From contig NZ_ANAH02000027.1 in the NCBI RefSeq assembly GCF_000335475.2, forward strand, positions 1 to 64,000: a DNA stretch of 64,000 nt, in the 5' to 3' direction. This DNA comes from Cystobacter fuscus DSM 2262. Its GTDB lineage: Bacteria; Myxococcota; Myxococcia; Myxococcales; Myxococcaceae. The notes beneath the pieces were generated by a model that was given only the letters and a program-made list of their open reading frames with translations, was not told the DNA's origin and made no database searches. Both the position numbers and the translations under genes were made by a program. Of the stretch, positions 24,180 to 32,088 are shown in pieces (the first letter of the stretch is position 1; the number at the start of each line of letters is the position of its first letter).

Positions 24180-24464
24180 TCAGGGGGTGACGGGCACTTC
24201 CCGCTTCAGCACGAAACCCATGTCGGCATCACACACCTCGATGGCCACGGCGAAGAAGCTGATGGTCGCGGGATCCAGGTGGTAATCCCAGTTGGGGTTG
24301 TAGGGCTTCTTGCTCTTCACGCTCTTGCCCACGACGTGGTCCTTGAACGTCTCCTTGCCGGAGAGGATGTCCTGGGCCTCCTTGATCTTCGCGGGATCGG
24401 TCAACTCGAAGATGAACTCCTGATCCGGCCGCTGCATGAAGGAGAAGAGTTTGCGCTCGGACAT
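24180..24464 (-). CDS. BP74 N-terminal-like domain protein
   Basis: A 94-residue protein that is a single BP74-type domain: FIFELTDPAKIKEAQDILSG, then PYNPNWDYHLDPATISFFAV and EVCDADMGF. The domain is known from the Dictyostelium protein BP74 and from small bacterial proteins, often near secreted hydrolases. Its biochemical role is unclear. It sits 62 bp before the lipase gene in the same direction, so it is probably co-transcribed. Confidence 0.7.
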   Translation of the reverse strand: MSERKLFSFMQRPDQEFIFELTDPAKIKEAQDILSGKETFKDHVVGKSVKSKKPYNPNWDYHLDPATISFFAVAIEVCDADMGFVLKREVPVTP

Positions 24465-24638
24465 GGTGATTCCTTGGATGGGGGTTGTATTGAGATTGAA
24501 GCTGGGTGCTACCGGAACAACCGCCTACAAGGAGGCGTCCAGGGACTCGCTCACCTGAGACCTGGACGGCACTCCCTCCTTGCTGGCGACCACTTCTTTC
24601 ATGGTGGGAGGGAAGGACGAGCCACCGGAGATGGCTCG

Positions 24639-25175
24639 CTACGGGTTGTGGGACATCGTGATGGGGAAAGCGAGAATCTGGGCGACGACCTGGTTCGGTG
24701 CACCCACGGGCGCGAGGTCCACGGGTTGCTGGAGTTGGTAGACGGAGCCCCGCGGCGGAAACACCGTGAGACGATCGTTGATCAGCGTGAACGTCTTCGT
24801 GTTCGACAGCACCAGGGGCGGGCCACCGCCAGGTGGCTTCTCGATCGTCACCTGGAGATCCAGGAACGTCGTCTGCCGGAAGGTCGGCGGGAGATGACCG
24901 ACGAGTTCGAGCAGACTGAGCGGCGTCGTGTCGACATCGGCCAGAGTCAGGGTGACCTTGCCCAGCACGGGGCTGTCGGCCGACTCCTCGAAGCCAAGCA
25001 CCTTCAGCTTGACGCCGCCGAGACCGCTCCCAAGGTTGGCCTCCACCCGGTATTTGATACCTCCCTTGAAGTCCAGCTTGATGAGCCCGAGGACATTCAC
25101 CTGGAACGGAACGTCGACCGCATAGCCACTGAGCGGGATTTCCAAACCAATCGGCGGAATCAAACCCATCAACAT
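24639..25175 (-). CDS. Unknown 178-residue protein upstream of the BP74/lipase genes
   Basis: The protein starts MLMGLIPPIGLEIPLSGYAV and is rich in beta-prone segments (VNVLGLIKLDFKGGIKYRV, FLDLQVTIEKPPGG, TLINDRLTVFPPRG). There is no signal peptide and no cysteine. Strong GGGGTG precedes the ATG. It may belong to one transcription unit with the BP74-like and lipase genes, but 174 bp separate them. Not recognised; the beta-sandwich character is only an impression from sequence. Confidence 0.55.
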   Translation of the reverse strand: MLMGLIPPIGLEIPLSGYAVDVPFQVNVLGLIKLDFKGGIKYRVEANLGSGLGGVKLKVLGFEESADSPVLGKVTLTLADVDTTPLSLLELVGHLPPTFRQTTFLDLQVTIEKPPGGGPPLVLSNTKTFTLINDRLTVFPPRGSVYQLQQPVDLAPVGAPNQVVAQILAFPITMSHNP

Positions 25176-25258
25176 CTGACACCCCTTTACGAGGGAGATG
25201 ACTGCGCGAAGACGAGCCAGTCCTATAGGCCACCCCTCCAGGAGAATGCCATTGAGCT

Positions 25259-25504
25259 TTATGTTGAATTGACAGAGGTGTGGGTTTGTGCCTGTGGGGC
25301 TCGGGCAGTGGACGGAAGGGTGCAACGCAAGACGGCGCCCCGGCCCGCGCCGCGGAGCTCGGCCTGGAGCCGGCCTCGATGCTCCTCGAGGATGGAGCGG
25401 CTGATGGACAGGCCCATGCCCAGCCCGTCCTGCCTGGTGGTGAAGAAGGGCTCGGAGTCCTCCACCACCAGCTCCACCTGGCCCTCCTTGCGCCAGGTGC
25501 TCAC
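25259..25504 (-). pseudogene. Histidine kinase C-terminal fragment
   Basis: The frame reads [30 protein letters not shown] and [12 protein letters not shown], the N-terminal G1 remnant, F box and G2 box of a HATPase domain. The usual GPGI-P of the G1 box is missing (VEDS joins directly to EPFFTT), so an internal deletion is present besides the lost N-terminus. Confidence 0.7.
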
Positions 25505-25640
25505 TCACACCTGCCGCCGCCTGCCCCCACACCTCTGGCAAGTGAAGACGTCGAAGCCGAACGTCCTGCTCAGCGGTTGCGCCTGGTCCACTCGCGGCGT
25601 CCTCTTCTTCTTCGGCTCCTTGCTGGCTGCTGCCTCAGGC
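25502..25640 (-). mobile_element. IS91-family transposase C-terminal fragment, second copy
   Basis: The minus strand reads KKKRTPRVDQAQPLSRTFGFDVF and CQRCGGRRRQV-stop. It parallels the fragment at 6146-6400 (RTPRLDGAGLLRRSFALD, CGRCGGRRRV). Only the zinc-ribbon-like tail is left. Confidence 0.6.
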
Positions 25641-25854
25641 GCCACGCTCGCCTCCTCCGCTCCTGCTTGGGGGAGCGGAAATGGCCGCAGTTTCGCGCCT
25701 GGAGCGCTTGCGCGCCGCCGAGGGCTCCCGACCGATGAGGCAGTGGAGCGCCTGGACCTGGTGCTCGTGCTCCTCGGCCCGCCGCGCGATCTCCCCCCAG
25801 GTAGTTCCTCACATTGGGCTTGTTCAGCTTGCCCGGGTTCCGTGGACAGGTGGG

Positions 25855-25926
25855 TTATGCGGCCTGCGGCACCTGTGAGGCAGCCTGCTCGAACTCAGCT
25901 GGGCTGACGTAGCCAAGCGAGGAGTG
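25855..25926 (-). mobile_element. IS3-family orfB 3' end
   Basis: RHSSLGYVSPAEFEQAASQV...-stop is the standard C-terminus of IS3 OrfB integrases. It is cut at its 5' side by repeat A at 25928. The bases after the stop (about 25842-25858) could be the right inverted repeat (GTGGACAGGTGGG), comparable to the left end at 5107. Confidence 0.75.
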
Positions 25927-25927
25927 G

Positions 25928-26102
25928 CGTATAGGAGGGATGGGGGCCGTGTGGAGGGGGAGGGCAGGAGCCGAGGGGCCGAGGAGGGCCGCGGACGGGA
26001 GCCCCCGGGCTGTGAGCCAGGGCGGTGGGGAGAGCGTGCAGACTCCAGGAGGCACACGCCGGCCCAAGCGGCCCCTCCTCCTGGAAGGACGTAGCAGGGG
26101 AA
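25928..26102 (+). repeat. Repeat family A, full-length copy
   Basis: GCGTATAGGAGGGATGGGGG at the start and GGAAGGACGTAGCAGGGG at the end, 175 bp, closest to the copy at 5938. It separates a cut IS3 orfB from a cut AraC gene. Confidence 0.8.
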
Positions 26103-26211
26103 CGCGGTGGCCGAACAAAGCGGGTTCCAGAGCCCGGTGAGTTTCCGCCAGAGATTCAAGCGCGCGCTGCATGTCAGTCCGAGCGAGTGGCGCAAGACGT
26201 TCGGGAGTTGA
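26103..26211 (+). pseudogene. AraC/GlxA-type regulator, C-terminal fragment
   Basis: The frame reads AVAEQSGFQSPVSFRQRFKR and ALHVSPSEWRKTFGS-stop, the second HTH of GlxA/AraC regulators. It begins exactly at the end of repeat A. The rest of the gene is missing. Confidence 0.7.
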
Positions 26212-26346
26212 GGCGGGCGCGCATCGCCGCCCTGGCCCGGCGCATGCCGCGATGCCTCGCCGGAGGAGTGCGAGGCTCCCTCGGATGGGGGGTGCTTCCG
26301 GAGGTGGGGCCGTTCAGAATCCGGCTTCCACTCAGAGGGCGACATC

Positions 26347-26790
26347 ATGAGCAGCTCGAATCGAAAGACCGCCAGCTTCGGGGTTCCTTGGGAAAAGGCG
26401 TATGGCTACGTGCAGGCCGTACGCTTGAACAACACCATCTACGTCTCCGGCCAGCTTTCGCACACCCCGCGGGGCGAGCTCGTCGCTCCGGCAGCGCTGG
26501 GCGCGGACGGCAAGCCCGCGGACTTCTCGACCATGGAAGCGCAGATGAAGCGCACCTACGAGAATGCCGAGGTGCTGCTGGCCGAACTGGGCGCGACCAT
26601 GGCGGACGTGGTGGAAGAAACGCTGTTCGTGCTCGACGTTCCATCTGCCTTCGCAGCCAGTTCGAAGGTGCGGCCGCTGGTCTACAAGCAGGCGGTGCCA
26701 CAGGTTGCCAGCAATCTGATCGGCGTGTCTGCCTTGGCCTTTCCCGAGCAGCTGATCGAGATTGCATTCAGAGCGGAAGTCCAGGGCTGA
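26347..26790 (+). CDS. RidA-family protein
   Basis: A 147-residue YjgF/YER057c/UK114 (RidA) protein. These trimeric enzymes hydrolyse reactive enamine/imine intermediates. YGYVQAVRLNNTIYVSGQLS (about 19-38) and the C-terminal FPEQLIEIAFRAEV are the family hallmarks. The insert PRGELVAPAALGADGKPADF is longer than in archetypal RidA. In place of the substrate-binding Arg-containing CVRV stretch, SNLIGVSALAFPEQ is seen, as in more distant subgroups. Monocistronic, ATG with GAGGGCGAC upstream. The AraC fragment in front may once have been its regulator. Confidence 0.85.
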   Translation: MSSSNRKTASFGVPWEKAYGYVQAVRLNNTIYVSGQLSHTPRGELVAPAALGADGKPADFSTMEAQMKRTYENAEVLLAELGATMADVVEETLFVLDVPSAFAASSKVRPLVYKQAVPQVASNLIGVSALAFPEQLIEIAFRAEVQG

Positions 26791-26814
26791 GCCCGGCCGC
26801 GCGCTCGCATCGGC

Positions 26815-26862
26815 GAGCCACCAGCCCACTCCCTCCACAGGCCTCCCATCCTTCTTATACGC
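26815..26862 (-). repeat. Repeat family A, inverted short copy
   Basis: On the minus strand GCGTATAAGAAGGATGGGAG, then GCCTGTGGAGGGAGTGGGCTGG. It starts directly behind the stop codon of the LRR gene. It is the only recognised copy in this orientation. Confidence 0.6.
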
Positions 26863-28182
26863 TCAGTACCCCACGTGCAGGCGGCCGGGAGGCAGCGCCG
26901 CCTCCAATCGCTTCACCTCCTCCTCGGGGATGCGGTCCAGCCCCAGCTTGAACTGCTTCAGCCGGGCGAGCGGCGCGAGGCCCTCCGGCAGCGCGGACAG
27001 TTCTCCCTGGAAGAACCCGGCATGCGTCAGCTTCGGCAGCCGCCCGAGCCCGTCCACCAGCACCTGAACCCGCCCCGGCGTCATCTTGTAGAAGCGCCAC
27101 CACCAGAGCTTCTTCAGCCGAGGCAGTCGGGTCAGCACCTCGGGGAAACCCTCCAGCGCCATGGCGTCGAGGTACAGCTCCTCCAGCGACTCCAGCTCTC
27201 CGAACGCGTCCGGGAGCCGGGAGAGGTTGTTGCAGTACCGCAGGCTCAGCTTCTTGAGCGCGGGGAGCCGGCAGAGCTCCACGGGCAGCGTCTTCAGCGG
27301 CAGGCTCTCCAGGCTGAGGCTCTTCAGCGCTTGAAGCTCGCCGATGCGCGGGGAGATTTCCGCGATGCCGTTCGTGTCCAGCGTGAGGCTCTCCAGCCCG
27401 GTGAGGGAGAAGAGCTCCTCGGGGATGGCCTTCAGCTTCTTCTGCGCGAGCCCGAGCCGCGTGGCCTTCTCGCCCCGCGCCGCCTTCTCCTTCACGGCGG
27501 CGATGGCCTTCTCCACGGGGTCGAGCCGGGCGTCCGCCAGCACGGGCTTCCCCGCGCGCAGCTTCGCGAGCAACCCCTTCCGGTCCAGCGTCGAGTCGAT
27601 GACGCCGTCCTCGTCCTCGTCTTCCACGGTGAAGGCGCCCGGTAGGAGCGCCTCGTGCGGCTCCAGCGTCTTTCGAGGCCGTCCCGTCGCGGTGAGCTTG
27701 CTGCCCACGAGCACGTCCACGTCGAGCGCACCATAGACGTGGACGTGGTGGTGCTCCTCGACGAGGGTGCGTGCCGTCAGCCCGCCGCCGACACAGAAGA
27801 CGTCGTCCCCAAGCGAGTCGCCGAAGAGGAGTCCCCGAATCCGGGCGTTGCCCGCGATGAAGATGGCGGAGAACGTGGCGACGTTCTCCACCTCCAGGTC
27901 TCCCAGCACCACCAGGAGGGTGTGGTCGGCCGCATGGCCGTCCGAGAGCAACCCCTTCACCCGGACGCTGCCGGAGACGACGAGCGGCCGGGGACCGACG
28001 ACGAGCGAGTCGGCCTCTACACCTCCCTCGTGGAAGAGGACGCCCTGCTCGGTGATGCCCTTCCACCACGAGGCCAGCTTCTCCCGCCACTCGGGCGTCG
28101 CCACCGCCTCCACGCGCGGCCACACCTCGCGCGCGGAGGTTTCACGTCCCCAGACCCGCACTGCGTCCTGCTTCGCCGACAT
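26863..28182 (-). CDS. Leucine-rich repeat protein with N-terminal beta-solenoid-like domain
   Basis: A 439-residue cytoplasmic protein. Residues 1-190 include short repeated beta strands (SLVVGPRPLVVSGSVRVKG, DLEVENVATFSAIFIAGNA), like a polymer-forming or beta-helical domain seen with myxobacterial LRR proteins. Residues 240-430 carry about seven leucine-rich repeats (LKAIPEELFSLTGLESLTLD, LKSLSLESLPLKTLPVELC, LKKLSLRYCNNLSRLPDAF). LRRs mediate protein binding; the partner is unknown. The insert DEDEDGVIDS resembles a calcium loop. The stop is followed at once by the inverted repeat A copy. Confidence 0.75.
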   Translation of the reverse strand: MSAKQDAVRVWGRETSAREVWPRVEAVATPEWREKLASWWKGITEQGVLFHEGGVEADSLVVGPRPLVVSGSVRVKGLLSDGHAADHTLLVVLGDLEVENVATFSAIFIAGNARIRGLLFGDSLGDDVFCVGGGLTARTLVEEHHHVHVYGALDVDVLVGSKLTATGRPRKTLEPHEALLPGAFTVEDEDEDGVIDSTLDRKGLLAKLRAGKPVLADARLDPVEKAIAAVKEKAARGEKATRLGLAQKKLKAIPEELFSLTGLESLTLDTNGIAEISPRIGELQALKSLSLESLPLKTLPVELCRLPALKKLSLRYCNNLSRLPDAFGELESLEELYLDAMALEGFPEVLTRLPRLKKLWWWRFYKMTPGRVQVLVDGLGRLPKLTHAGFFQGELSALPEGLAPLARLKQFKLGLDRIPEEEVKRLEAALPPGRLHVGY

Positions 28183-28259
28183 GTCCCTGGAACTCCCTTC
28201 CGGAAGCCATCAGGCCATGGAGTCGCCGCGAGGGCCAGTCAGCGGACGCGGACGACGTG

Positions 28260-28428
28260 GCGCATAAGAGGAATGGGAGCAATGTCGAGGGCAGAGGGTG
28301 GGCGCGGAGAGGCAGAGGAAGGCCGCGGACGGGAGCCCCCGGGCTGTGCGCCAGGGCGGTGGGGAGAGCGTGCAGCCTCCTGGAGGCACACGCCGGCCCA
28401 AGCGGCCCCTCCTCCTGGAAGGCCTACG
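28260..28428 (+). repeat. Repeat family A, long divergent copy
   Basis: GCGCATAAGAGGAATGGGAG at the start diverges, but GCGGACGGGAGCCCCCGGGC and AAGCGGCCCCTCCTCCTGGA match the other two long copies exactly. Confidence 0.75.
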
Positions 28429-28620
28429 TCTTTTACAGAAACAACAAACCCAATCAGTGGATGGTCAACATGGCCATGGCCCAGGCCGTGCGAAAAGTGG
28501 GCAGCAAGTTTGTTGTTTTGGGCGTGGAGTACGCGGGTGTTTTGCACTCCTCCTACTGCTCAAACCTGGCTGATCCTCTGGAGTTGGAGAGCCGCCTGCA
28601 AGAGTTCGGGCAAGGCCATC
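28429..28620 (+). pseudogene. Internal gene fragment of lower GC
   Basis: The frame after repeat A reads AYVFYRNNKPNQWMVNMAMA, AVRKVGSKFVVLGVEYAGVL and ADPLELESRLQEFGQGH. It runs into repeat B without a stop of its own. GC is visibly lower than around it (many AA/TT at wobble sites), suggesting foreign origin. I do not recognise the family. Confidence 0.35.
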
Positions 28621-28623
28621 CTT

Positions 28624-28676
28624 CGACTCGTAGGAGGCGAAGGGGCGGAACGAGTCCTTTGACACCTTTCTCAGGC
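28624..28676 (+). repeat. Repeat family B copy with internal inverted repeat
   Basis: GACTCGT (28625-28631) and ACGAGTC (28650-28656) can pair around AGGAGGCGAAGGGGCGGA. CTTTGACACCTTTCTC follows. The hairpin plus tail resembles a REP-type unit. Confidence 0.5.
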
Positions 28677-28683
28677 GCCGCTC

Positions 28684-29682
28684 TCAGTAGTATTGCTCGG
28701 AGGCGTCGTAGATGGTCTTGGTGGAAGTACCGAGGTTCAACATGATCTCGTTTCCAGCCTTGCCGTCGAGGTCGGCGATCATCTGCACACTCCAGGAGGG
28801 GCTCCCGACAGTATAATCCTTCGTGCTGTCGTCCCGGTTTCGGATGATCTTGACCGACGAGAGGTTGTTGATGACCACCTCGGCACCAGGCTTCCCGTCC
28901 GTATCGATGATGCCAAGGGGTGCCCAACTGCCGCTCGAGATGGCGTAGTCGCGAGAGTAGGCGGTCCGATCGTTGATGATCTTGACCGACGAGAGGTTGT
29001 TGATGACCACCTCGGCACCAGGCTTCCCGTCCGTATCGATGATGCCAAGGGGTGCCCAATTGACGCTCGAGATGGCGTAATCGCGAGAGGAGGCGGTCCG
29101 ATCGCTGATGATCTTGACGGCACGCACGTTGTTGACAATGATATCGATGCCGCCATCCCCATCCGTGTCCGCGAAACCGATGGGCGCCCACGAGACATTC
29201 GAGATGGCATAGTCACTAACCGTGTCCGTCTTGAGCTTGATGATCCTCACGGCGGGCCCGGTGTTGACTGCGATATCCGTCGCACCATCACCGTTCAGAT
29301 CATGGTATCCGAGCGGTACCCATGACCCCGAGGAGATGAAGTAGTCACGGACCCAGCCCGTGCGATGGGTGATGAGCTTGATGCTGGAACCGACGTTGAG
29401 CGCCAACTCCAAGCCCGCCGTTCCATCCATGTCCGCCACGGTCAACAGCGTCCAAGCGGCGTTCGTGATAGCGTAGCTGCGCGTGGCGCCATTCGATTGT
29501 CTGACCTCGATCGAGCTCAGGTTGTTGTACACTGACTCCGCGACACCATCCCCCGTCAGGTCCCACGCCCCCATGAACGTTCCGGCCGCCTGGGCCTCAC
29601 CAGCCCCCATGGTGAAACTCAAGAGGGCCGCGAAGAAGATACTCCCATTCAGGGTAGATGAATTTCTCATGAACTTGGACAC
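28684..29682 (-). CDS. Secreted VCBS/FG-GAP-like repeat protein
   Basis: A 332-residue exported protein. The N-terminal signal is NGSIFFAALLSFTMGAGEAQAAG. It is followed by six to seven repeats of about 46 residues with calcium-loop-like cores (DLTGDGVAES, DMDGTAGLEL, DLNGDGATDI, DTDGDGGIDI, DTDGKPGAEV twice, DLDGKAGNEI) and a recurring DYAISS-WAPLG segment. This is the pattern of VCBS/FG-GAP beta-propeller blades, often surface adhesins. Two neighbouring repeats (about 28850-29085) are nearly identical in DNA, a sign of recent duplication. No enzyme domain. Single gene. Confidence 0.8.
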   Translation of the reverse strand: MSKFMRNSSTLNGSIFFAALLSFTMGAGEAQAAGTFMGAWDLTGDGVAESVYNNLSSIEVRQSNGATRSYAITNAAWTLLTVADMDGTAGLELALNVGSSIKLITHRTGWVRDYFISSGSWVPLGYHDLNGDGATDIAVNTGPAVRIIKLKTDTVSDYAISNVSWAPIGFADTDGDGGIDIIVNNVRAVKIISDRTASSRDYAISSVNWAPLGIIDTDGKPGAEVVINNLSSVKIINDRTAYSRDYAISSGSWAPLGIIDTDGKPGAEVVINNLSSVKIIRNRDDSTKDYTVGSPSWSVQMIADLDGKAGNEIMLNLGTSTKTIYDASEQYY

Positions 29683-29689
29683 AGCCTTT

Positions 29690-30048
29690 CAGGATTCAGC
29701 CCTGCTCCTTGCAAGGCGGGTCGGATTCTACGGACCTGTCTGACATGTTTGGCGGGAGCAAGGGGGCCGCCGCGATAGGTCACCCCCAGTTGCGGCCCAT
29801 GAGCCGGTTCGTGAGGCCGAGCATCGCCGCGGCAACGGGCAGTCGTTCGGCTTCGTCGCAGTCCAGCCGGACAAGGTGGCCGGACAAGGTGTCAGACGAC
29901 TCGTAGGAGACGACTCGTAGGAGTTCCGGCAAGAGGCGGCAGGGTTGGAGGCAGCACACGGGGAACCCATCGGAAGTCCTGCCCGACCCCAAAGAAAACG
30001 GCTGCGGAGATCGCCCCGCGCGGCCGTCGTCTCCATCCCGGGTCCCGA
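29690..30048. other. Intergenic debris with a small gene fragment and inverted repeat B
   Basis: On the minus strand HLVRLDCDEAERLPVAAAML-GLTNRLMGRNWG-stop (29780-29880) has coding bias and looks like a C-terminus of unknown origin. It is joined upstream to repeat B (29885-29922), which has a 14-bp tandem, ACGACTCGTAGGAG twice. Nothing else is recognised. Confidence 0.35.
29885..29922 (-). repeat. Repeat family B, inverted copy
   Basis: AAGGTGTCAGACGACTCGTA is the complement of the core at 990-1031. The ACGACTCGTAGGAG unit is doubled. Confidence 0.5.
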
Positions 30049-30876
30049 TCAGACCAGGGCGCGCTCGTAGAGCGCCAGCAACTCGGCCCAGGCCTTCTCG
30101 GCCGCGGCCTCGTTGTAGATGCCGCTGGCCATGTCCTTCACGCACCAGCCGTGCTGGGCGCCGTTGTAGACCTCGATCTTGTTTTTCACTTTGGCGGCGT
30201 CGAACGCCTCCTTGAGCGTGACCTTGGCCCGCGGGTCGCGCTCGTCGTCGTTGGCGGCGACGGCGATCAGCATCTCGGCCTTGATCTTCGGGGCCAACAG
30301 GTGGGGGCTGTCCGGCGCCTGGGTGACCAGGCCGCCGCCGTGGAACGAGGCGCCCGCGCCCACCCGCTCCGACAGCGAGGCGGTGCGGATGGTCAGCGGC
30401 CCGCCCATGCAGTAGCCCTGCACCCCGATCTTGGCGCGCTTGTTCACCTGCGGCTGCTGGTCCAGCCAGGCCAGGAAGGCGCCGCCGTCGGTGAAGGCGG
30501 TGTCCTGGTTCAGCGTGCCCACGACCTTCATGATCTCCTCGCGGTCGGTGGGGACGGCGAAGTCCATCGGCCGCGAGAACACCGGCGCCTTGCGGGTGCG
30601 GTAGAAGGGGTTGGGCACAAGAACGGCGTAGCCCTCGGCCGCCAGCCGCTGGCCCATGTCGCGCATGGCGGAGCGCAGGCCGAAGGCGTCCGGCCACAGC
30701 AGCACGCCCGGCCACGGACCGTTGCCCGACGGGTGGTAGAAGGCGGCGTCGGCCGTGCCGGCAGGGGTCTTGAGCTCGACGTCGTGCTCGACCACGGCCA
30801 CGCCGCCCGCGGAGGTTGCCGCGAACTCGCGCCGCGACACGCCCTCGTCGCCGGCCCGGTTGGAATAGTCGTCCAT
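30049..30876 (-). CDS. Dienelactone hydrolase family protein
   Basis: A 275-residue alpha/beta hydrolase related to carboxymethylenebutenolidase. The nucleophile is a cysteine in GVQGYCMGGPLT (near residue 156), as in dienelactone hydrolase. The closing histidine is in YNGAQHGWCVKD (near 242), and the acid region is VAANDDERDPRAK. An N-terminal tail (MDDYSNRAGDEGVSRREFAATSAG) contains SRREF, a vestige of a twin-arginine-like motif, but no hydrophobic core follows. ATG 30876 was chosen for its strong AGGAGGAAG. Some third-position usage is even more GC-rich than its neighbours. Substrate unknown. Confidence 0.85.
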   Translation of the reverse strand: MDDYSNRAGDEGVSRREFAATSAGGVAVVEHDVELKTPAGTADAAFYHPSGNGPWPGVLLWPDAFGLRSAMRDMGQRLAAEGYAVLVPNPFYRTRKAPVFSRPMDFAVPTDREEIMKVVGTLNQDTAFTDGGAFLAWLDQQPQVNKRAKIGVQGYCMGGPLTIRTASLSERVGAGASFHGGGLVTQAPDSPHLLAPKIKAEMLIAVAANDDERDPRAKVTLKEAFDAAKVKNKIEVYNGAQHGWCVKDMASGIYNEAAAEKAWAELLALYERALV

Positions 30877-31004
30877 GGTTCTTCCTCCTAGGAGCTTCGT
30901 TGAGGCCGCCAATATTGGCATGACGGGGTCCGGCGAGCAGTTACGACGCAGTTGTGCGAGCAGGTCCCCCTTCACTGCCTGCCCGTCCCTGACGCAGTAG
31001 TGTT

Positions 31005-31145
31005 AGACGCTTTGATGCGATGGATTTTGGCTCCCTGGGCCACCGCCTGGGCACGGCCGAGGTGGGGAGCGCGCCGGTGGCGCACAAGTCCGTGGCCGAG
31101 GCCTCCGTGGTGGGCCGTCCCTCGCTGCGCAGCGACGAGGAGTAG
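31005..31145 (+). pseudogene. 3' fragment of an unrecognised CDS
   Basis: The frame reads [41 protein letters not shown], with G/C at nearly all third positions. No start or upstream domain is left. Confidence 0.35.
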
Positions 31146-31203
31146 CCCCGGGTCTGGCGAGCGCCCCGGCGGTGTCCGGGGCGCTCCGAGGGCATCATCG
31201 AGG

Positions 31204-31653
31204 CTATAACGCCCGCATGATCTGTTTGATGAAGGCGCACTCCATGGGGAGAACCTGCTGGAGCGTCAATCCCTCGGCGTGCTCCAGCGCCGCGCGGAAG
31301 TTCCCAAACAGATGGGACGTGTACTGGCCGGACGTGGCACTCATCAACGTATAGACCGCGTAGAGTTCCGCGCGCCGGTCAGGGGAGGGGAGCCTGGAGA
31401 ATCTCTCGGAGAAGACCGAGCACACCGTGTTGTGCATGTCCCTTTGTCTTTTCTCGTCCAGGGGACCGGGCTCCTGCGCTGCTTGTTTGAGCCGCCTCAG
31501 GACCTTCTTCAGGGGCTTGTCGGTGAGGAGGTATTCAATCCGGCAACAGCAGGCGAGGCCCAGGAGGAGATGCGCTCGCGGACCAAAGCGGTCGCCGAGC
31601 CGGCTGAGCATCTCATCGGGACTGCTTGCTTCCTGCCAGTCGTCCGGGAGCAT
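31204..31653 (-). CDS. Hypothetical small protein with CCRIEYLL motif
   Basis: A 149-residue protein starting MLPDDWQEASSPDEMLSRLG, followed by LLLGLACCCRIEYLLTD. The pattern (D/E)W..x5-DP..ML..L...LF..ACCR+I recalls small expanded families in planctomycetes and myxobacteria, where it is an N-terminal module of unknown role. Helix-rich, no signal. Stands alone and convergent with the fragment at 31005. Confidence 0.55.
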   Translation of the reverse strand: MLPDDWQEASSPDEMLSRLGDRFGPRAHLLLGLACCCRIEYLLTDKPLKKVLRRLKQAAQEPGPLDEKRQRDMHNTVCSVFSERFSRLPSPDRRAELYAVYTLMSATSGQYTSHLFGNFRAALEHAEGLTLQQVLPMECAFIKQIMRAL

Positions 31654-31696
31654 CCGCCCATCCTATCGCGCGGGGCGGGCCGCTGACGGATGGTGC

Positions 31697-32040
31697 TCAG
31701 AAGTACTGCGCGCGCATGTCCTCGAGCAGGCCCGGCTGCTCCGGCTTCCAGCCGAGAAGCTCACGTGTCGCCTGGCTCGAGGCCCGATTGTCGAGCCCGA
31801 CGACCATCGACATCCATCCGAAGTGGGCACCTGCCTTCGCGGTCGGCACGCTCTTCGTCGGCACTCCGGTGCCTTGGGCGATGGCCTCCGCGACCGTGCG
31901 CATCGAGATGCCTTCCTCCGCGGTGCCGTGCAACACGGTTCCCGGCGGTACGCTCTCGACAGCGAGCCGGTACAAGCGCGCCGCGCCGATGAACGCCTTG
32001 TTCGTGCCCTCCATCGCTCCCCACGTTCCTGCGCGACCGT
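31697..32040 (-). pseudogene. NAD-dependent epimerase/SDR C-terminal fragment
   Basis: NKAFIGAARLYRLAVESVPP, GTVLHGTAEEGISMRTVAEA and ELLGWKPEQPGLLEDM are the C-terminal substrate-binding half of extended SDR (NAD-dependent epimerase/dehydratase) proteins. The Rossmann half with GxxGxxG is missing. Its 5' side meets the 5'-truncated HTH gene head to head. They may once have been divergent partners, with the shared promoter region and both N-termini deleted. Confidence 0.7.
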
Positions 32041-32088
32041 CGCGAGCGAGTCCATCCCACGAGCACCACGCGCCGACGCACTCCCGGG

